From Ursus arctos (Eukaryota; Chordata; Mammalia; Carnivora; Ursidae), in NCBI RefSeq assembly GCF_023065955.2, contig NW_026622985.1, positions 2,626,001-2,690,000 on the forward strand: a stretch of DNA of 64,000 nucleotides. Direction: 5' to 3'. The position numbers and the translations under genes are program-made. Numbering within the stretch: the first letter of the stretch is position 1; every line of letters begins with the position of its first letter. The notes under the pieces were generated by a model. The model was not told the origin of the DNA. It saw only the letters and a list, made by a program, of their open reading frames with translations, and searched no databases. Shown piece after piece: positions 9,987 through 22,340 of this stretch.

Positions 9987-10688
9987 ATACCCTTAAGTAC
10001 TCTCTTACCAAAGAATTTCTGGTCATAACTTATCACTATTTCTATTCCTTTTGGCTTCATTTTTTAATTTTTTAAATTACAAACTATTTTCAGCTTCATT
10101 TTAAAAATACATTTGTACTTGATATAGAATACCAGGTTTGCAAGTATTTTCATTCAAACCATTGTCTTCTGCTTCTGTTTTTCTTTTTCTTTTTCGGTTT
10201 TGGTTTTGGTCTGGTTTATCATGAGAAGTCAGCCATCTTTTGAAGGTCATCTATCTTCGACCTCTGAATGCTGTTAAGGTTTTTTTCTATGATATTTGGG
10301 TTTTAGTTTTAGTATTATTTTGTTGTTATTGTTATGTGGCCAGATGGGGGGTTTTTGGTTTATTTCATATGTGATTCATAGTGAGTCTTTTATCTTGGCT
10401 TGATGTCTTTTGTAAATTTGGGGAAATCCTCAGCTATTATATTTTCAAATATTATCTCTGCAGTATCCCCTCTTTTCCTGCTGAGATTCTACCACAAACA
10501 TTGTCCCTACATCAACTCTGTTTGTAATGTTCTAGTTTACATTTTGCCTCTTGTGTTTCTCTCGTACTTCACACAGAGCATTATCTCTATTTTTCATTCA
10601 CTGATAGTATACTGTCTTCCTTATTTGTATGTAAGCAGCTGTTAAACATTTCCATCGAATCTTTAACTAGCTGTTTTAATTTTCTAGT

Positions 10689-10747
10689 GTATGCATGTAT
10701 GTATGTATGTATGCATGCATGTATGTATGTATTATGTATGTGTGTAT
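10689..10747. repeat. (ATGT)n microsatellite
   Basis: About 14 ATGT-type units with ATGC interruptions. The repeat grew from the tail of the adjacent SINE and gives a Met/Tyr/Cys-rich chance frame. Confidence 0.9.
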
Positions 10748-10935
10748 TTTTGTTTTTGACAGGGAGTGCACACCGGGGAGTGGGGGTTGAAGGGTACAGG
10801 GAGAGAAAGACTCTTAAGCAGACTCCACGCTCAGCATGGAGTCCAGCATGGGGCTCGATCTCACAACACCAAGATCATGACCTGAGCCGAAATCAAGAGT
10901 TGGACATTCAACCGTCTGAGCCACCGAAGAGCCCC
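10689..10935 (-). mobile_element. Can-SINE with (ATGT)n tail
   Basis: A minus-strand copy with head AAGATCATGACCTGAGCCG. Its A-rich tail has become an (ATGT/ATGC)n repeat at 10689-10747. The 5' end is slightly degraded ('GAGCCACCGAAGAGCCCC'). Confidence 0.9.
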
Positions 10936-11120
10936 CTTTTTCTATTTTAGAATTTCTTTTTTTCCAGTACTCTTCTAAAAGTCTAAGTTTTTCCTTTAAT
11001 TTTCTTTCATATTTTAAGCTTAGTTATTTGAAATTCTGAATTTGGAAACTTCAGTATCTGAATTTTTTGTGGCTCTATTTATTATCTAGTTTTGGTTTTT
11101 TCCCCCTATTACTCAATTAT

Positions 11121-11925
11121 AAATCCTTACCCCTCATGTGCTTGGCCTGTTTCCCCTGCATGGCATGTATTGTACCTGAATTCACAGAGAAAACTTGCAG
11201 ACTAAGGTGCTTTTACCATTCTTCAGAGAGCTAGTTTTGGGTTTTTTGTTTGTTGGTTGGTTTTTCTTCTTGAACACAGCTAGGGGAAATTATAATCCCA
11301 CATCATCTCAACCCAAAATGGGACTTCAAAGTCAGTGCTCCTGGGAGGAGCACTCGATTTCTGGCTGATCCTTAACTACGGCAAGCGTCAGACTCTCTAC
11401 CCAGATAACACAGGGTCCTCTTAAGTGTGCGTGTCTTCAGTACCTGGTTGTCTGTACCTGACCAGGCTTCCAAACCTGCTCGGCTTTTCAGCTTCTAAAT
11501 TCCTTGTTAAATCAACAGATGCCCCTTTGGGATAAATGATTCCGAAAGTCCAGCCCATCACAGTAGTTTTCTCTCCTGGATCTTGACTGTGTGATTCATC
11601 ACTTCCTTTGAGTTTTCTGATGATTCAAGAACAGTTATTTATTTGTTTTTGTCATTTAAGGTTTTTCCTGAAGGTGTTGTAGGTCTGAATTACTTAATCC
11701 TCCATTACCGAAGGGGAAACTCATAGTATGATGCTGTGTATACATGAGAAGTACGTGCATCACTCCCTGTCATCATAAACCCACTGTCACTGAGAAGCCA
11801 AAGACTTCTTCCTAGCACTTCTAACATCTCAACCCTTCACGGATATGTTCACTGGGTGTGAACCTCCCTGGACCCATTCCAAAGCGTTGATGTAGGTATC
11901 CTTGTTAAATATTAAAATCTGAACT
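11121..11925. other. Diverged sequence; no gene seen
   Basis: Possibly the decayed continuation of the L1-like block to the left. No long frame or recognisable repeat with clear edges. Confidence 0.35.
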
Positions 11926-12380
11926 TGCTTTACATAAATTGTATCACCGAGTTCAAATTATTATGACATTTGTCAACACCTTGTCTTAAAACTTATAGTT
12001 TCACATGTAAGGATATTTTCCACATCTTGAATTGCAGCGTAGGATTATACATTATGTGTAAATTATAATGTTTATGTTGTTGCCCTATGAACAGTTTATT
12101 TCCAACATGGTGATGTTAAAACAATGTCACACTGCATATTCTGTAGTCCATCTTTACGCCACATGGGAGTCATCCTCCACATGACATACGGAGATGTGGA
12201 GTCACTTGCTGATGATATATATGCATTCTATATTTTATAATACCAACTGATTTTCCAACACATATCCATCCATCCGTTTGTACTGCCATCTGTAGAACTA
12301 TGAGAGGAGGCATTTGTTTTCTACCAATTTTGTTCACAAATGTTTTAATTTTGGTGACATGGTATGTGTTTGAATTTGCT
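11926..12380 (-). mobile_element. Old L1 3' UTR (L1ME-like)
   Basis: Antisense L1 text is recognisable but diverged: 'TTATTTCCAACATGGTGATG', 'CAACTGATTTTCCAACACATATCC', 'TTTGTACTGCCATCTGTAGAAC', 'TTTTGGTGACATGGTATG'. Confidence 0.5.
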
Positions 12381-12829
12381 GCATAAGTCGGAAAGTACTT
12401 AAACCTATAAAAGTTTATTCCTTGTATGTGGAGTCATTGTAAGTTTTGAGTGATGTGCAGAACACCTGTTCTCTGTGGGATGGTGCAATTTTTCCTTTAT
12501 ATCTGAGATGCTGCTACCCTGGCCACAGCACGGGAACAGCACTGGAGAATGGCACACTGGAAATTAAATACTTCTCCTGAAAGTGCATTCAGTTTCCAGT
12601 GGCCAATATAAGTAAAATGCTCAAAACTAAGCTCAAGGAAATTCAGGAATAGAAGGTGTGTATGTACCTGGCAAGCAGAAAATGAACGAATGTGAATCCA
12701 GGAATAAGAAATAAATCAAGATGGGTATGTGGTGTTCAGAAATAAGAAATGTAAAAAACCTGTTGATACCAGAGTTGAAATGGCATAAAGGGTACGCATT
12801 GCCTGCACTATTTGGTCAAGAGACATACT
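12381..12829. other. Unique sequence; no gene seen
   Basis: AT-rich and without recognised features. Confidence 0.4.
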
Positions 12830-13695
12830 TATGAGAAATTTTAATGTGGAAAAACATACATAACATAAAATTGGCCTTTTTATCCGTTATTAGGTGTGCA
12901 GTTCATTGGAACTAAACACATTCATGTTGTTGTGCAACCATTACCGCCGTCCATTTCCAGAACTTTTTCATCATCCAAAACTAAAATTCCGTGAACATTA
13001 AACAATGGCTCCCAATTAATACCCCCAGATCCTAGTAACCATATTCTATTTCTATCTCTATGAATTTGACTATTAGGTAACTCACGTAATTGGGATTAAA
13101 TATTTGCTGTTTTGTGTTTGGCTTATTTTACTTAGTAACATTCTGCATGTACGTACGTATGTGTGCATATGTGTATATATGTGCATATACACAAACACAA
13201 TAGTTTTGTTATCCATTGATCTGTTGATGGTTATTTGTATTGTTGCCATCTTTTAGCTATTTTGAATAATGACGCTATGAACATTGGTATACAAATACCT
13301 GTTCAAGTCCCTGCTTTCAATTCCTTTGGTTATGTACCCAGAAATGTAGTTATTGGATCATATGATACTTCTGTTTAATTTTTGAGGAAACACCATACTG
13401 TTTTCCAAAGAGGCTGTACCAGTTTTGCATTCCCACCAGCAATGGACAGTGGTTTCAATTTTTCCATATCCTTGTCAACACCTGATATTTTCTGTTTGTT
13501 TTTTTGTTGTTGTTTGATCATATGCATCTTAATGAATGTGAAGTGACATTTCACCGTGGGTTTGATTTGCATTTCCTAATGATTAGTAATGTTGAGCATC
13601 TCTTCATGTGCTTGTTGTCCATTTGTATATCTTCTTTGGAGAAATGTCGATTTGGGTTTTTTACCGGTTTTTAAACTGGGTTGTTTGGATGTAGT
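12830..13695 (-). mobile_element. L1 3' end (L1MB/L1MC-like)
   Basis: A long colinear antisense match to the L1 ORF2 end and 3' UTR: 'ACATACATAACATAAAATTGGCC', 'GTGCAACCATTACCGCCGTCC', 'TATTTTGAATAATGACGCTATGAAC', 'TTCCCACCAGCAATGGACAG', 'CATTTGTATATCTTCTTTGG'. All frames are broken; the 65-codon minus frame 13375-13572 is an ORF2 relic region. Confidence 0.85.
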
Positions 13696-14405
13696 TAAGT
13701 CGTTATGAGAAATATTTAATTATATCTCAAAATTATCCATCTTAATTGGTTGCCAAACAGTTACACATGATTAAATTGTTAGGAGAATTATTAGGATGCT
13801 TTTTCTAGAACTCTACATGCTGGTTTGTAAATTTTACTCCTGATACTGTAGTCTCTCTATTTATTTTTGAAAACATTTTAGAGAACTATTTATTTTTTCC
13901 ATGAGTTTTTGAGATTCAAATGTATTTGAGAATCAAAATAGTTAATTACCATGTTGCTGTACAATGTATGATTTCTGACTCAGTCTATGCTGCCACCTAG
14001 GAAGTGTGGACATGGTGAGGATAAAATGTGTCTCACTCTTTCCCTTTTGCATGTGTTCCATCTTCAGAAAAATAGGATTTTATGTGGCTCAATAAAACAT
14101 AGCTAACTGGTTACACTACTGAGATGTGAGCTGTGAAAAATGGCTGAATGAATTTCCATCTGCTTGCAATCATCTCTACTACACACCATTGGTTTAGCAA
14201 CTTTCTTATTAAAGGTCATATTTGACACAAACCAAAGAAAAAGGTTTCATAAGATTCTCAAGCAACATGAGACGTGGAGGGTAGTTCTTTGTTGTTCTTT
14301 GTTTTCAGTGTCAGTGCCGAGTGACCAGCTTCCGATGATCATCTATTTTACTGTGACTATTTTTATCTGGGCATGGTTGGAGAAAGGTTGTTGAGATTAA
14401 GTTAC
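13696..14405. other. Unique sequence; no gene seen
   Basis: AT-rich. The 76-codon frame 14164-14394 has no recognisable features. Confidence 0.4.
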
Positions 14406-14690
14406 TCGTTCAACATAGACCTCAGGCACTACTGAGTGCCATCACTGGGCCTGGTGCAGAGGTGACCTACGCACACATGGTCCTTATTGGAACTTACAGT
14501 TTTGCAGAGAAAAGAGTTATAAAATAAACACAAATATGCATGAATAACTCCAAATATTGGTGGATTTTCTGAAGGACAAGAACAGGGTTCTGTTAGAGTC
14601 AGTAGTCAGGTGTAATCCATATTGAGTGGGGATATTAGCCCTGTCCAGAGATGGAGAAAGACTTGGGGACAAATCACATTATTAAACCTG
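14406..14690 (-). mobile_element. LINE-2 (L2) 3' fragment
   Basis: Antisense L2 text: 'CTACTGAGTGCCATCACTGGGCCTGGTGC', 'TCCTTATTGGAACTTACAGT', 'ATAAAATAAACACAAATATG', 'GACAAGAACAGGGTTCTG'. Confidence 0.55.
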
Positions 14691-15124
14691 TAAAATAAAG
14701 GGTTGCTCCCTAATGTATGATAAAATAGTAAAGTAAATTAGGCTCATTAGCAGATATTTATTGACAGTGTTCTTATGTTTCCCCATATAAATTCCCCCTC
14801 CCTCCACCAACAGTAATGTCACAGCATATAAAAGATTTAAAGCATAAATTAATGCATCATAGGGATGATTGCCCAAGCAGATTTGTTATTCCTTTTCAAA
14901 ACCTATTTTTTCCCAAAGAAATGTTGCAACCCAGGGAAACTCTGAGAGATGGATTAATAAGTTATGGGTGTGATGGTGACTACAATTTTCTAGAAAGTGT
15001 TCAGAAGCCACTCTGGCCACAGATAATTATATCTTCTTCTAAAATAAATTATTTGTTTTCTGCAAAAGATATCTACTTCAGTGTAATTATTATACTATCA
15101 CAAATTATTGTTCTATTCTTTTTT
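14691..15124. other. Unique sequence; no gene seen
   Basis: A 103-codon plus frame (14816-15127) ends in a Phe-rich tail with no recognisable domain. Confidence 0.4.
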
Positions 15125-16075
15125 TAACATTGTGAAATCCCACATATATAGACAAACAGCACAAAAAAAGAGCACAAAAATCAATGTACAGCTGAATGAT
15201 TTCACACAAAGCTAACACCAATGTAACCACCCATTGCAAGATTAAAACACTGTCACTTGTTTAAAGCCCTTTCATACTTTTGACAACCAATGCCCTTTCT
15301 ACCCCTCGAGTTTTCTGAGCTTTATGAATCACCCACTTGTATGTCTTTAAAATTTTAGTACATAAACACTTAATTTTGATCCCTAGAGTGTAGTTTCCTG
15401 AACCTTTCAACCTGCAATGTAGAATCACACAATAGGCATTTTATACACATCTTTTGCTCAACATTATGCTTCAATGATTTGATATTGTTGTGTATGCCTG
15501 TGAATTATTTGTGTGTATTCCTGGAAATAGTACATATACAATGACTTATTTATCCATTATAATGTTGATGCAAATCTGATTTGTACCCAATCTTTGACTG
15601 CTGGCGCTCCGCTAATCCCAATGCGTGTCCCTCGGCCCACATCTCTGAAGTAAGTACCACGTGAGAAGGAATGCCAAGCTCTCCAAAGTGGATTTGCCAG
15701 TTTGCACCGTACCTGATAAGTGCATGGAAGTTCTAAGTGCTTGATATCATCAAAAGCAGAAATATTTGTTTAAGCTTTAAAACTTAAGCCATTCTGATAT
15801 AAATGTGTTGGTATCAGTGTGGTTTTAATTTTCATTTCTCTGATCAGTAATGAGATAGAGGATAGGTTTATTTAGTTATTGGACAATTAGATATCATCTT
15901 TTATGAAGTGTCTGTTTAAGTCTCTTGTACACTTTCATATGGTGTTTTCTTTATATTGATTTTCACCTCTTTGTACATCGAATAAAATACATTGAATAAA
16001 TGTTCTATTTTGGTTATTTATGTGGCAATTCTTTCTCCCCTAGTCTGTAATATCCTTGACATTTCAAAATTCCCA
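15125..16075 (-). mobile_element. Old L1 3' UTR (L1ME/L1M-like)
   Basis: Antisense text: 'GTACAGCTGAATGATTTCACACAAAG', 'ATGTAACCACCCATTGCAAGATTAAAACA', 'TTTTGCTCAACATTATGCTTC', 'GAATGCCAAGCTCTCCAAAGTGG'. It abuts a second, separate L1 3' end at 16090. Confidence 0.7.
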
Positions 16076-16800
16076 TTTTTTTTTTACATTTTTAAAAACA
16101 GCTTTATTGATGTATAAATCATATACCATAAAATTCACCCATTATGAATGTAGCATTCAATGACATTTTAGTAAATTTATAGAGTTGTGTAACCATCACT
16201 AAAATCCAGTTTGGGAGCATTTCCATCACCCACAATCTTCCTTGTGCTCATTTTGTTAATCTCCACACCCACCCAAGCCATAGGCTTACTAGTCATTCTA
16301 GCTCTATAAATTACTTTTTTTTCATATTTTATATAAATGGCCTAATAGTCTCGATATATAGTCTCTGGAATCTGATTTCCTTCACCTACCATAATGCTTC
16401 TGAGGTTAATCTATGTTGTACCATGCATCTGTACTTCCTTCATTTTTACTGATGAGGAGTATTGCATTGTATAAATAGACCACTTTTATTTACCAATTCC
16501 CTACTTGATGGACATTTTAATTACTTCCAGTTTGGGGATATTACGAATAATGCTGCTATAAACATTTGATTCATGTATAAGTTTTTATGTAGATATATGT
16601 TGTTGTTTCTTTTTGAAAGATTCCTAAAGTAGAATGGGTAAGTGATATGATAAGTTTATGTTTAAGTTTATAAGAAATTGCTAAACTTTTTGCTCAGTGT
16701 CTGTATCATTTTACATTTGCACCAGCAATGTATAAGGTTTCCATTTCCTCTCCAATACTCATCATTGTCTCTCTTTTAAAATTTATCCACTATAGTGTAG

Positions 16801-16842
16801 TGTGTGTGTATGTGTGTGTGTGTGTGTGTGTGCGCACGCGCA
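16801..16842. repeat. (TG)n/(CG)n dinucleotide tract
   Basis: An alternating purine-pyrimidine run, TG repeats followed by GCGCACGCGCACG, which can in principle adopt Z-DNA. It lies inside the L1. Confidence 0.85.
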
Positions 16843-17660
16843 CGAGCAGTAGAATCTTATTGTGGTTTTAACTTGCATTTTCCTAATAACCAATGATGTT
16901 TAGCATATTATTTTTAATGTTTGTTAGTCACTCATATATCTTCTTTATGAAATGTCTACTCAAATATTTGCCCATAATAAAGTTGTATGTCTTATAATTG
17001 AGTTGTAAGAATCTCTTATGTGTTCATGATATGTTCAGTAAAAATGTGTATAATATGGAAATATTTTCTCACAATTTCTTCTTTTAATTCTATTAATGTT
17101 AATTTGGGGCACAAAACTTCTTTTTAAGGAAGTCAAATTTATCAATTCGTTATTTTACTGGTTGTACTTTTGTTGTTACAGTGAAGAAATCTTTGTGTCT
17201 CAAGATGAAGGTTTTCTGTGTGTTTACACAGGTTTTTAAGTTTTAGTTTTTACATTTTGGTCTGTTCTATTTGAATTGATTTTGATCCATGGTAAGAGAC
17301 AAGGGTCAGTGTTCTTTTATTTATTATTTTTTTAAATATGAATTTCCAATCGTCTCAATACCATTTGTGCAAACACTATCCCTTCCGCACTGGATTTTCT
17401 TCATACTTTTGTTAAAGTTCAGTTTACCACAGTCAGATTTATTTCTGGACTTGCTTGTGTCTCATTGATCTCTATGCCTGTTCTTGCACCAGTACCACAC
17501 TGACTGAATTAGATTGGCTTTACAGTAAATTTTGAATTGCATCCTTTAAGATTCCAACTTTATTCTTTGTTTTCAGAAATTTGTGGCTATTATAGAATCA
17601 TTACATTTTCAAATACATTTTAGGGTGTTTGTTAATTTCTACCAGAAAAGTCTGTTGGGA

Positions 17661-17716
17661 AGTGCGTGTGCATGTGTGTGCGTGTGTGGGCGCGCATGTG
17701 TGCGTGTGTGTGTGTG
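17661..17716. repeat. Interrupted (GT)n tract
   Basis: GT-rich alternating tract with GCGCGC interruption, inside the same L1. Confidence 0.85.
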
Positions 17717-17988
17717 ATTACATTCATCTATTGTTAATTTTAGAGAGCAGATATTGAGTATTCCAAAACATATACGTTATATCTCTCCATTTATTTGGAT
17801 CTTTAATTCCTCTGAACGATGTGTGTCTTCTTTATAGTACAAGTCTTGTATTTACTTTTACAATGGTATTCCTACATATTTTGTTCTTTTTGATATATTT
17901 TAATGGATTTTTCTTAATATTATTTTGTTTATTAGTAGTGTATAGAATACCATTGATATTTGTAGGGTATTATTGTTTCTGAGACTTT

Positions 17989-18096
17989 GCTAAACTCATT
18001 CATAAGCTCTAACATTTGTACATGTGCAAGTGTTGTGCTAAACTCATTCATAAGCTCTAACATTTGTACATGTGCAAGTGTTTGTACATGTGCAAG
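17989..18096. repeat. 48-bp tandem duplication plus 18-bp partial repeat
   Basis: The unit beginning GCTAAACTCATTCATAAGCT occurs at 17989-18036 and again at 18037-18084. Its last part, TTTGTACATGTGCAAG, is repeated once more 18 bp downstream (18063-18078 and 18081-18096). This is a local duplication within L1 sequence. Confidence 0.92.
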
Positions 18097-19724
18097 GTTT
18101 TTTTTACATTGAGGCTGCAGAATTGCCATTTGTGAATAAGTCAATTTTACCACTTCCTGTCCAACCTACGTATCTTTTGTTTTTGTTTTGTTTGTTTGAT
18201 TTTGGTTTTGTTTTTGATAAAAATGGATATCTTTGTCATGTTCCTTAACTTAGGGAGAGATCACTGAAAGCATTTAAATCTCTCAAGGTGTGTTTGGGTA
18301 GCAGCTTGAGAATTTTCCTCCCACTGCTAGTTTGCTGAGAATTTTGCCCCCTCCTTTTTTGAATGAATGGATGCTTCATTTAGTCAATGCTTCTTCTCAT
18401 CTACCAAGATGATCAAGTAGTATTTGTCCTTCATTGTGCTACTATCGTGTCTTTCATGACGTGTTTTTAAGGTGTGAAATCAATCCTGCATTCCTAAGAT
18501 AGATCACATATGTTAATGATTTATGGTACCTTTGTAAATGATGTTGGAATTTATTTGCTAATATTTTGTTGAGGTTTTTGTATATATATTCACTAGGATT
18601 AACGGTCTATAGTTTTCTCATAAAATCTTTGTTTATCTTTAAAGAATGAGATAGGAAGTGTTCCCTTCTCTATTTTCTGACATAATCTGCAAAAGATTGG
18701 TATTATCTTTTTAAGAAATATTTGATAAAATTTAGCAGTGAAGGCATCTAGACCTGGGCTTTTGTTGTGGGAAGAATTTTAATCATTAATTAAGTATCTT
18801 TATTTGATATGGTAAAATCGTATCTTTAATTTGTAAATCAATTTTAATAATTTGTGTTTTCATTGTAGTTTATCCACTTTATCAAGTGTTAGTTGGCATA
18901 TTATTCAAGATGTTAATTTATAATTCTTTTTGTTTTTGTAGTGTCAGTAGTGATACTCTGATTTTAATTCCTGATTTTTTTAAATTGTGCCTTCTCTTTT
19001 CCTTTCTCTTGGTCAGCACAGCTAAATATTCGCCTATTTTACTTATACTTCCAAGAAATGATGTTTGGTTTTATTGTGTGTGGTTTTTCATTTTTATATT
19101 TTCTATTTCTCTGATTTCTTCTCTAATTTTTATTTGCTTTCCACTACTTAGTTTAGGTTTAATAGCTTTTCTTTTTCTAGTTTCTTGAAAGGGAATGTTA
19201 GGCTATTGATTTGTGACCTTACTTACTTATTTACTGATATTGGTTTTTAAAGCTGTGCATTTCTAAGAACTGTTTTAGCTACATACCATATTGGCATTTT
19301 TTTATGTTCATTTATTCCAAAAACTTATTTCCTTTTTGAGTCTTTTACCCATCAGTCATTTAAAAATGTGCTGTTTGATTTGATTAGTGAATTTCCCAGA
19401 TATCTTTCCTTCAGTGATTTCTCTTTCAATTTGATTATGCAGGAGATGCTTTCCATCATTTTAAATTATTGGAACTTATTTAAAGACTATCATATCATCT
19501 ATCCTGGATACTATTGCATGAGCTCTTTAAAGAACGTGCATTCTGTAACTATGAGGTAGATTGTTCTATGTATGACAGTTAAAGTTGGTTAGTAATTTGT
19601 TCAAGTCCTGTATATCTATATTCACTTTCTGTCTAGTTGTTCCATTCATTATTGAAAGTTTTGTATTAAAATTTTCAACTGTTATTGGGTTTTAATGTTA
19701 TTGGGTTGTAAATGTGTTCATATA

Positions 19725-20440
19725 TAGGCATGCCACAGAGATATTCAGGATTGCTGCCAGACCACCACAATAAAGGAAATATCACAATAAAGTGAGTTGC
19801 ATGAACTTTTTGGTCGCCCAATGCTTATAAAAGTTATATTTACAACATACTGTAGTCTATTAACTGTGTAATAGCATTGTGTCTAAAAACTGTGCCTACC
19901 TTAATTAAAAATTACTTTATTTCTAAGAATTGCTAACCATCATCTGAGCTTTCAGCAAGCGGTCACCTTTTTGCTGGTGGAGGTTCTTGCCTAATGTTGA
20001 TGCCTGCTGACTGATTAGCATGCTGGTTGCTAAAGGTTGGGGTGGTACTGGCAACATCTTTAAATAAAACAATAAACTTTGCCACATTGTTTTACTCTTC
20101 CTTTCAGGAAGTATTACTCTGTAGCATGTGATGCTGTTTGGTAACAGTTTACCCACAGTACAATGACAGGAAATTGGAGTCCATCCTCTCAAACCCTGCA
20201 GTTGCTTAATTAACTAAGTCTATGCCCCATTCTAATTCCTTTGCTGTCATTTCAACAATCTTCACAGCGTCTTCACCAGGAACAGATTCCATTTGAAGAA
20301 ACCATTTTCTTTGCTCATCCATAAGAAGCAACTTCTTATTTGTTAAAGTTTTATAGGAGATTACAGCAATTTGGTCACATCTTCAGGCTTTATTTCTATT
20401 TCAACTTCTCTGGCTGTTCCCACTACATCTGCAGTTACTC
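19725..20440 (-). mobile_element. Tigger1-type DNA transposon, 3' portion
   Basis: The left edge TAGGCATGCCACAGAGATAT matches the Tigger terminal inverted repeat. It is followed by 'CAGACCACCACAATAAAGG', 'ATACTGTAGTCTATTAACTG', 'CTAACCATCATCTGAGC' and 'TCTTCACCAGGAACAGATTCC'. The copy is broken near 20440 ('CTGCAGTTACTC'), so the 5' part is missing. It lies between two minus-strand L1 blocks. Confidence 0.9.
19923..20192 (-). pseudogene. Tigger transposase C-terminal remnant
   Basis: This 89-codon minus-strand frame is the decayed C-terminus of a pogo/Tigger transposase. The segment QPLATSMLISQQASTLGKNL, then a Lys-rich stretch and 'KAQMMVSNS', corresponds to the usual Tigger1 C-terminal tail. 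No DDE catalytic residues or DNA-binding helix are present. Upstream transposase sequence continues to about 20440 in broken frames. The ATG is incidental. It is non-functional, a fossil of the element at 19725-20440. Confidence 0.8.
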
Positions 20441-20519
20441 ACAAAAACATCATAATAATCAAGATAACGGAGATATCCATCATTCCAAGAGTTTCCATGT
20501 GTATAGATTAGTTAACATC

Positions 20520-21260
20520 TAGGATTTAGTATATGGAATCATAACATATGAACTAATTTGTATGGCTAATTTTGTACAGCATAATTATTTTAAGATTTAC
20601 CATGTTGTTATGTGTATTAATAATTCAATATTTTTTACTGCTATGCAAAAACTACCTGTTTGTTTCTTCAAGGTTTTGGTTGTTACACAAGCATAGCAGC
20701 TAGGAACATTTGTGCCTGGGTCTTTGTGTGGACATAGTTTTCATATCCTTGTCATACTTGGTAGGATCTGTCCTTTTAATATTGACTTTTCCGGTGGATA
20801 TACAGCTATCTTATCATTTTTAATTTGCATTTCTTCTTTCTTTTTCTTTTCTTTTTTTTTTTTTTAAGATTTTATTTATTTGTCAGAGAGAGAGAGCACA
20901 AGCAGTGGGAGCGACACGCAGAGGGAGAAGAAGGCTCCCGGCTAAGCAAGGAGCTAGATGTGGGACTCAAAGCCAGGACCCTGGGATCATGACCTGAGCC
21001 AAAGGCGAAGCCAGAGGCTTAACGGACTGAGTCACCCAGGTGTTCCTTAATTTGCATTTCTCGATGACTAATGATTTTGATTGTGTTTTCATGTGCATAT
21101 TAGTTATTTCTGTGTCTTTGGTGAATGTCTGTTTGACCCTTTTACCTACTTTTTTCATTTTTTTATTTATCTTCTTATTAAGTGTAAAAGCTCTTTATAT
21201 GGTCTACAAACATGTCCTTTGTAAATATATCCTCCCAATCTGTGATGGGGCGGGCAAAGA
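20520..21260 (-). mobile_element. L1 3' UTR and ORF2 end, split by Can-SINE
   Basis: Antisense L1 text on both sides of the SINE: 'CATAATTATTTTAAGATTTACCATGTTG', 'GTCTTTGTGTGGACATAGTTTTCAT', then 'CGATGACTAATGATTTTGATTGTG', 'TATCCTCCCAATCTGTG'. Confidence 0.75.
20835..21046 (-). mobile_element. Can-SINE with perfect TSD, nested in L1
   Basis: Flanked by a perfect 15-bp target-site duplication, TTAATTTGCATTTCT (20820-20834 and 21047-21061), which is itself L1 sequence. The copy has a slightly longer head ('AAGGCGAAGCCAGAGGCTTAACG'). Confidence 0.96.
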
Positions 21261-22340
21261 GTAAGAAAAAGAGCTCTTTCTTCACATACATGGCTATATG
21301 TATATGTGTTTGCCCCATTAGAAATTCATTTTCTTTTGTTCAATTTTCATGTACACTTATCTACATATTAAATCTTGTCTTTTTTTTTTTATTATTCCTT
21401 ACCAAATCTCTGGACATCTACCCTCAATCATTTTACTTTGTCCTGAAAAAATTTGTATTTCTTTTACTATGGTTGGGGTGGTGCGGAGTTCTCTGTTTTG
21501 TTAGTTTGAAATGCCATTATTTCAATTTATTCTCGAAGGCTATCTTTACTTGGAATGTAATGCTAGATAGGTAATTTTCCCCAGGTGCTATAGATATTGC
21601 TCATTTTCTTTCAATTTCTATCTGTGAAAAATCAGCTCTAGTTTATTTTACATTGGAAGGTAATCTCTCTTCCTCCCTCTCTCTCCTGCTGCTTATGCAG
21701 AGTTATTCCTCCTCTTTACTTTTCCACAGTTAACACGATATTATCTGAGGATGTATTTATATTTTCCATTTACCTGTTCTGTTTCTTAAATATTTGATTT
21801 TATACCCTTCTTTAATTGAAGAAAGTTATCAGTTCTTATATTTCTAAAATTTTCTTCTTTCTTTTAGTGCGGCTCCTTTTGTTAAAGACTCCACTAAAAT
21901 TCACATAAAATTCTTGCAGTATTTCTAACGTTTGTTATCCTTTTGCTTCATTTCGTGTATCACTAAAACACATTATGGACAATTTTTTTCTGACATTTTC
22001 CAATTTACTAACTATTGCTTGGGTTGTGTCTATGTTGCTGTCAAATGTATTCTTTATTTCTTAATTTTAGTTGTTTTATTTTTAGTTCTATTATTTTTGT
22101 TTATAGTTTTTTTTACCTTCTGCGAAAATCCTCAAGCTTTTGTCTAGTTCTTTCAGCAAACATATTTTAAAGTTTTTACCTAATAACTTCCTGCCTAAGT
22201 CTCTTGAGGGCATGATTTTTGTTACATTTTATTTGCTTTCTAGTTTCTGTCATTTACTTGAGATATGCTTTATTGTTAAATAGACATTGCATTTCTAAAA
22301 TTATTTGTAAAATAACGTGAAGCCTAGAATAATTCTTAGT
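21261..22340 (-). mobile_element. Diverged L1-like sequence
   Basis: Antisense LINE-like text: 'TTTACTTTGTCCTGAAAAAATTTG', 'CTTTACTTGGAATGTAATGCTAGATAGG', 'TTTTATTTTTAGTTCTATTATTTTTG', 'CTAGTTCTTTCAGCAAACATATTTTAAAG'. The long Phe-rich plus frames (21212-21574, 21932-22147) are chance frames in T-rich antisense LINE. Confidence 0.5.

Larger units (their letters stand above)
10030..11120 (-). mobile_element. L1-related sequence (5' region / HAL1-like)
   Basis: The plus strand carries antisense text such as 'TGAGAAGTCAGCCATC', 'TGATGTCTTTTGTAAATTTGGGGAAATCCTCAGC', 'TATTTTCAAATATTATCTCTGC' and 'TTGTAATGTTCTAGTTTACA'. It is heavily diverged and interrupted by the Can-SINE at 10689-10935. Weaker LINE-like text may continue to about 11650. 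Confidence 0.5.
16090..19720 (-). mobile_element. Long minus-strand L1 (3' UTR through ORF2 interior)
   Basis: About 3.6 kb of colinear antisense L1. It begins with the typical 3' end ('AACAGCTTTATTGATGTATAA', 'CCATAAAATTCACCCATTATG') and passes the 3' UTR and ORF2 end ('AACTTGCATTTTCCTAATAACC'). It then runs through the reverse-transcriptase part: 'ACCATTTGTGCAAACACTATCCC', 'AGACCTGGGCTTTTGTTGTGGG', 'AAGAACGTGCATTCTGTAACT'. The many Phe/Leu/Ile-rich plus-strand frames here (for example 18886-19188) are shadows of broken ORF2. No intact ORF remains. It carries two GT-rich tracts and a 48-bp tandem duplication. Confidence 0.85.

Noticed and set aside
18886..19188. Hydrophobic 100-codon frame resembling a membrane protein (also 21212-21574, 21932-22147)
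   Set aside because: Phe/Leu/Ile richness comes from T-rich antisense L1 ORF2. The underlying text is LINE on the opposite strand.
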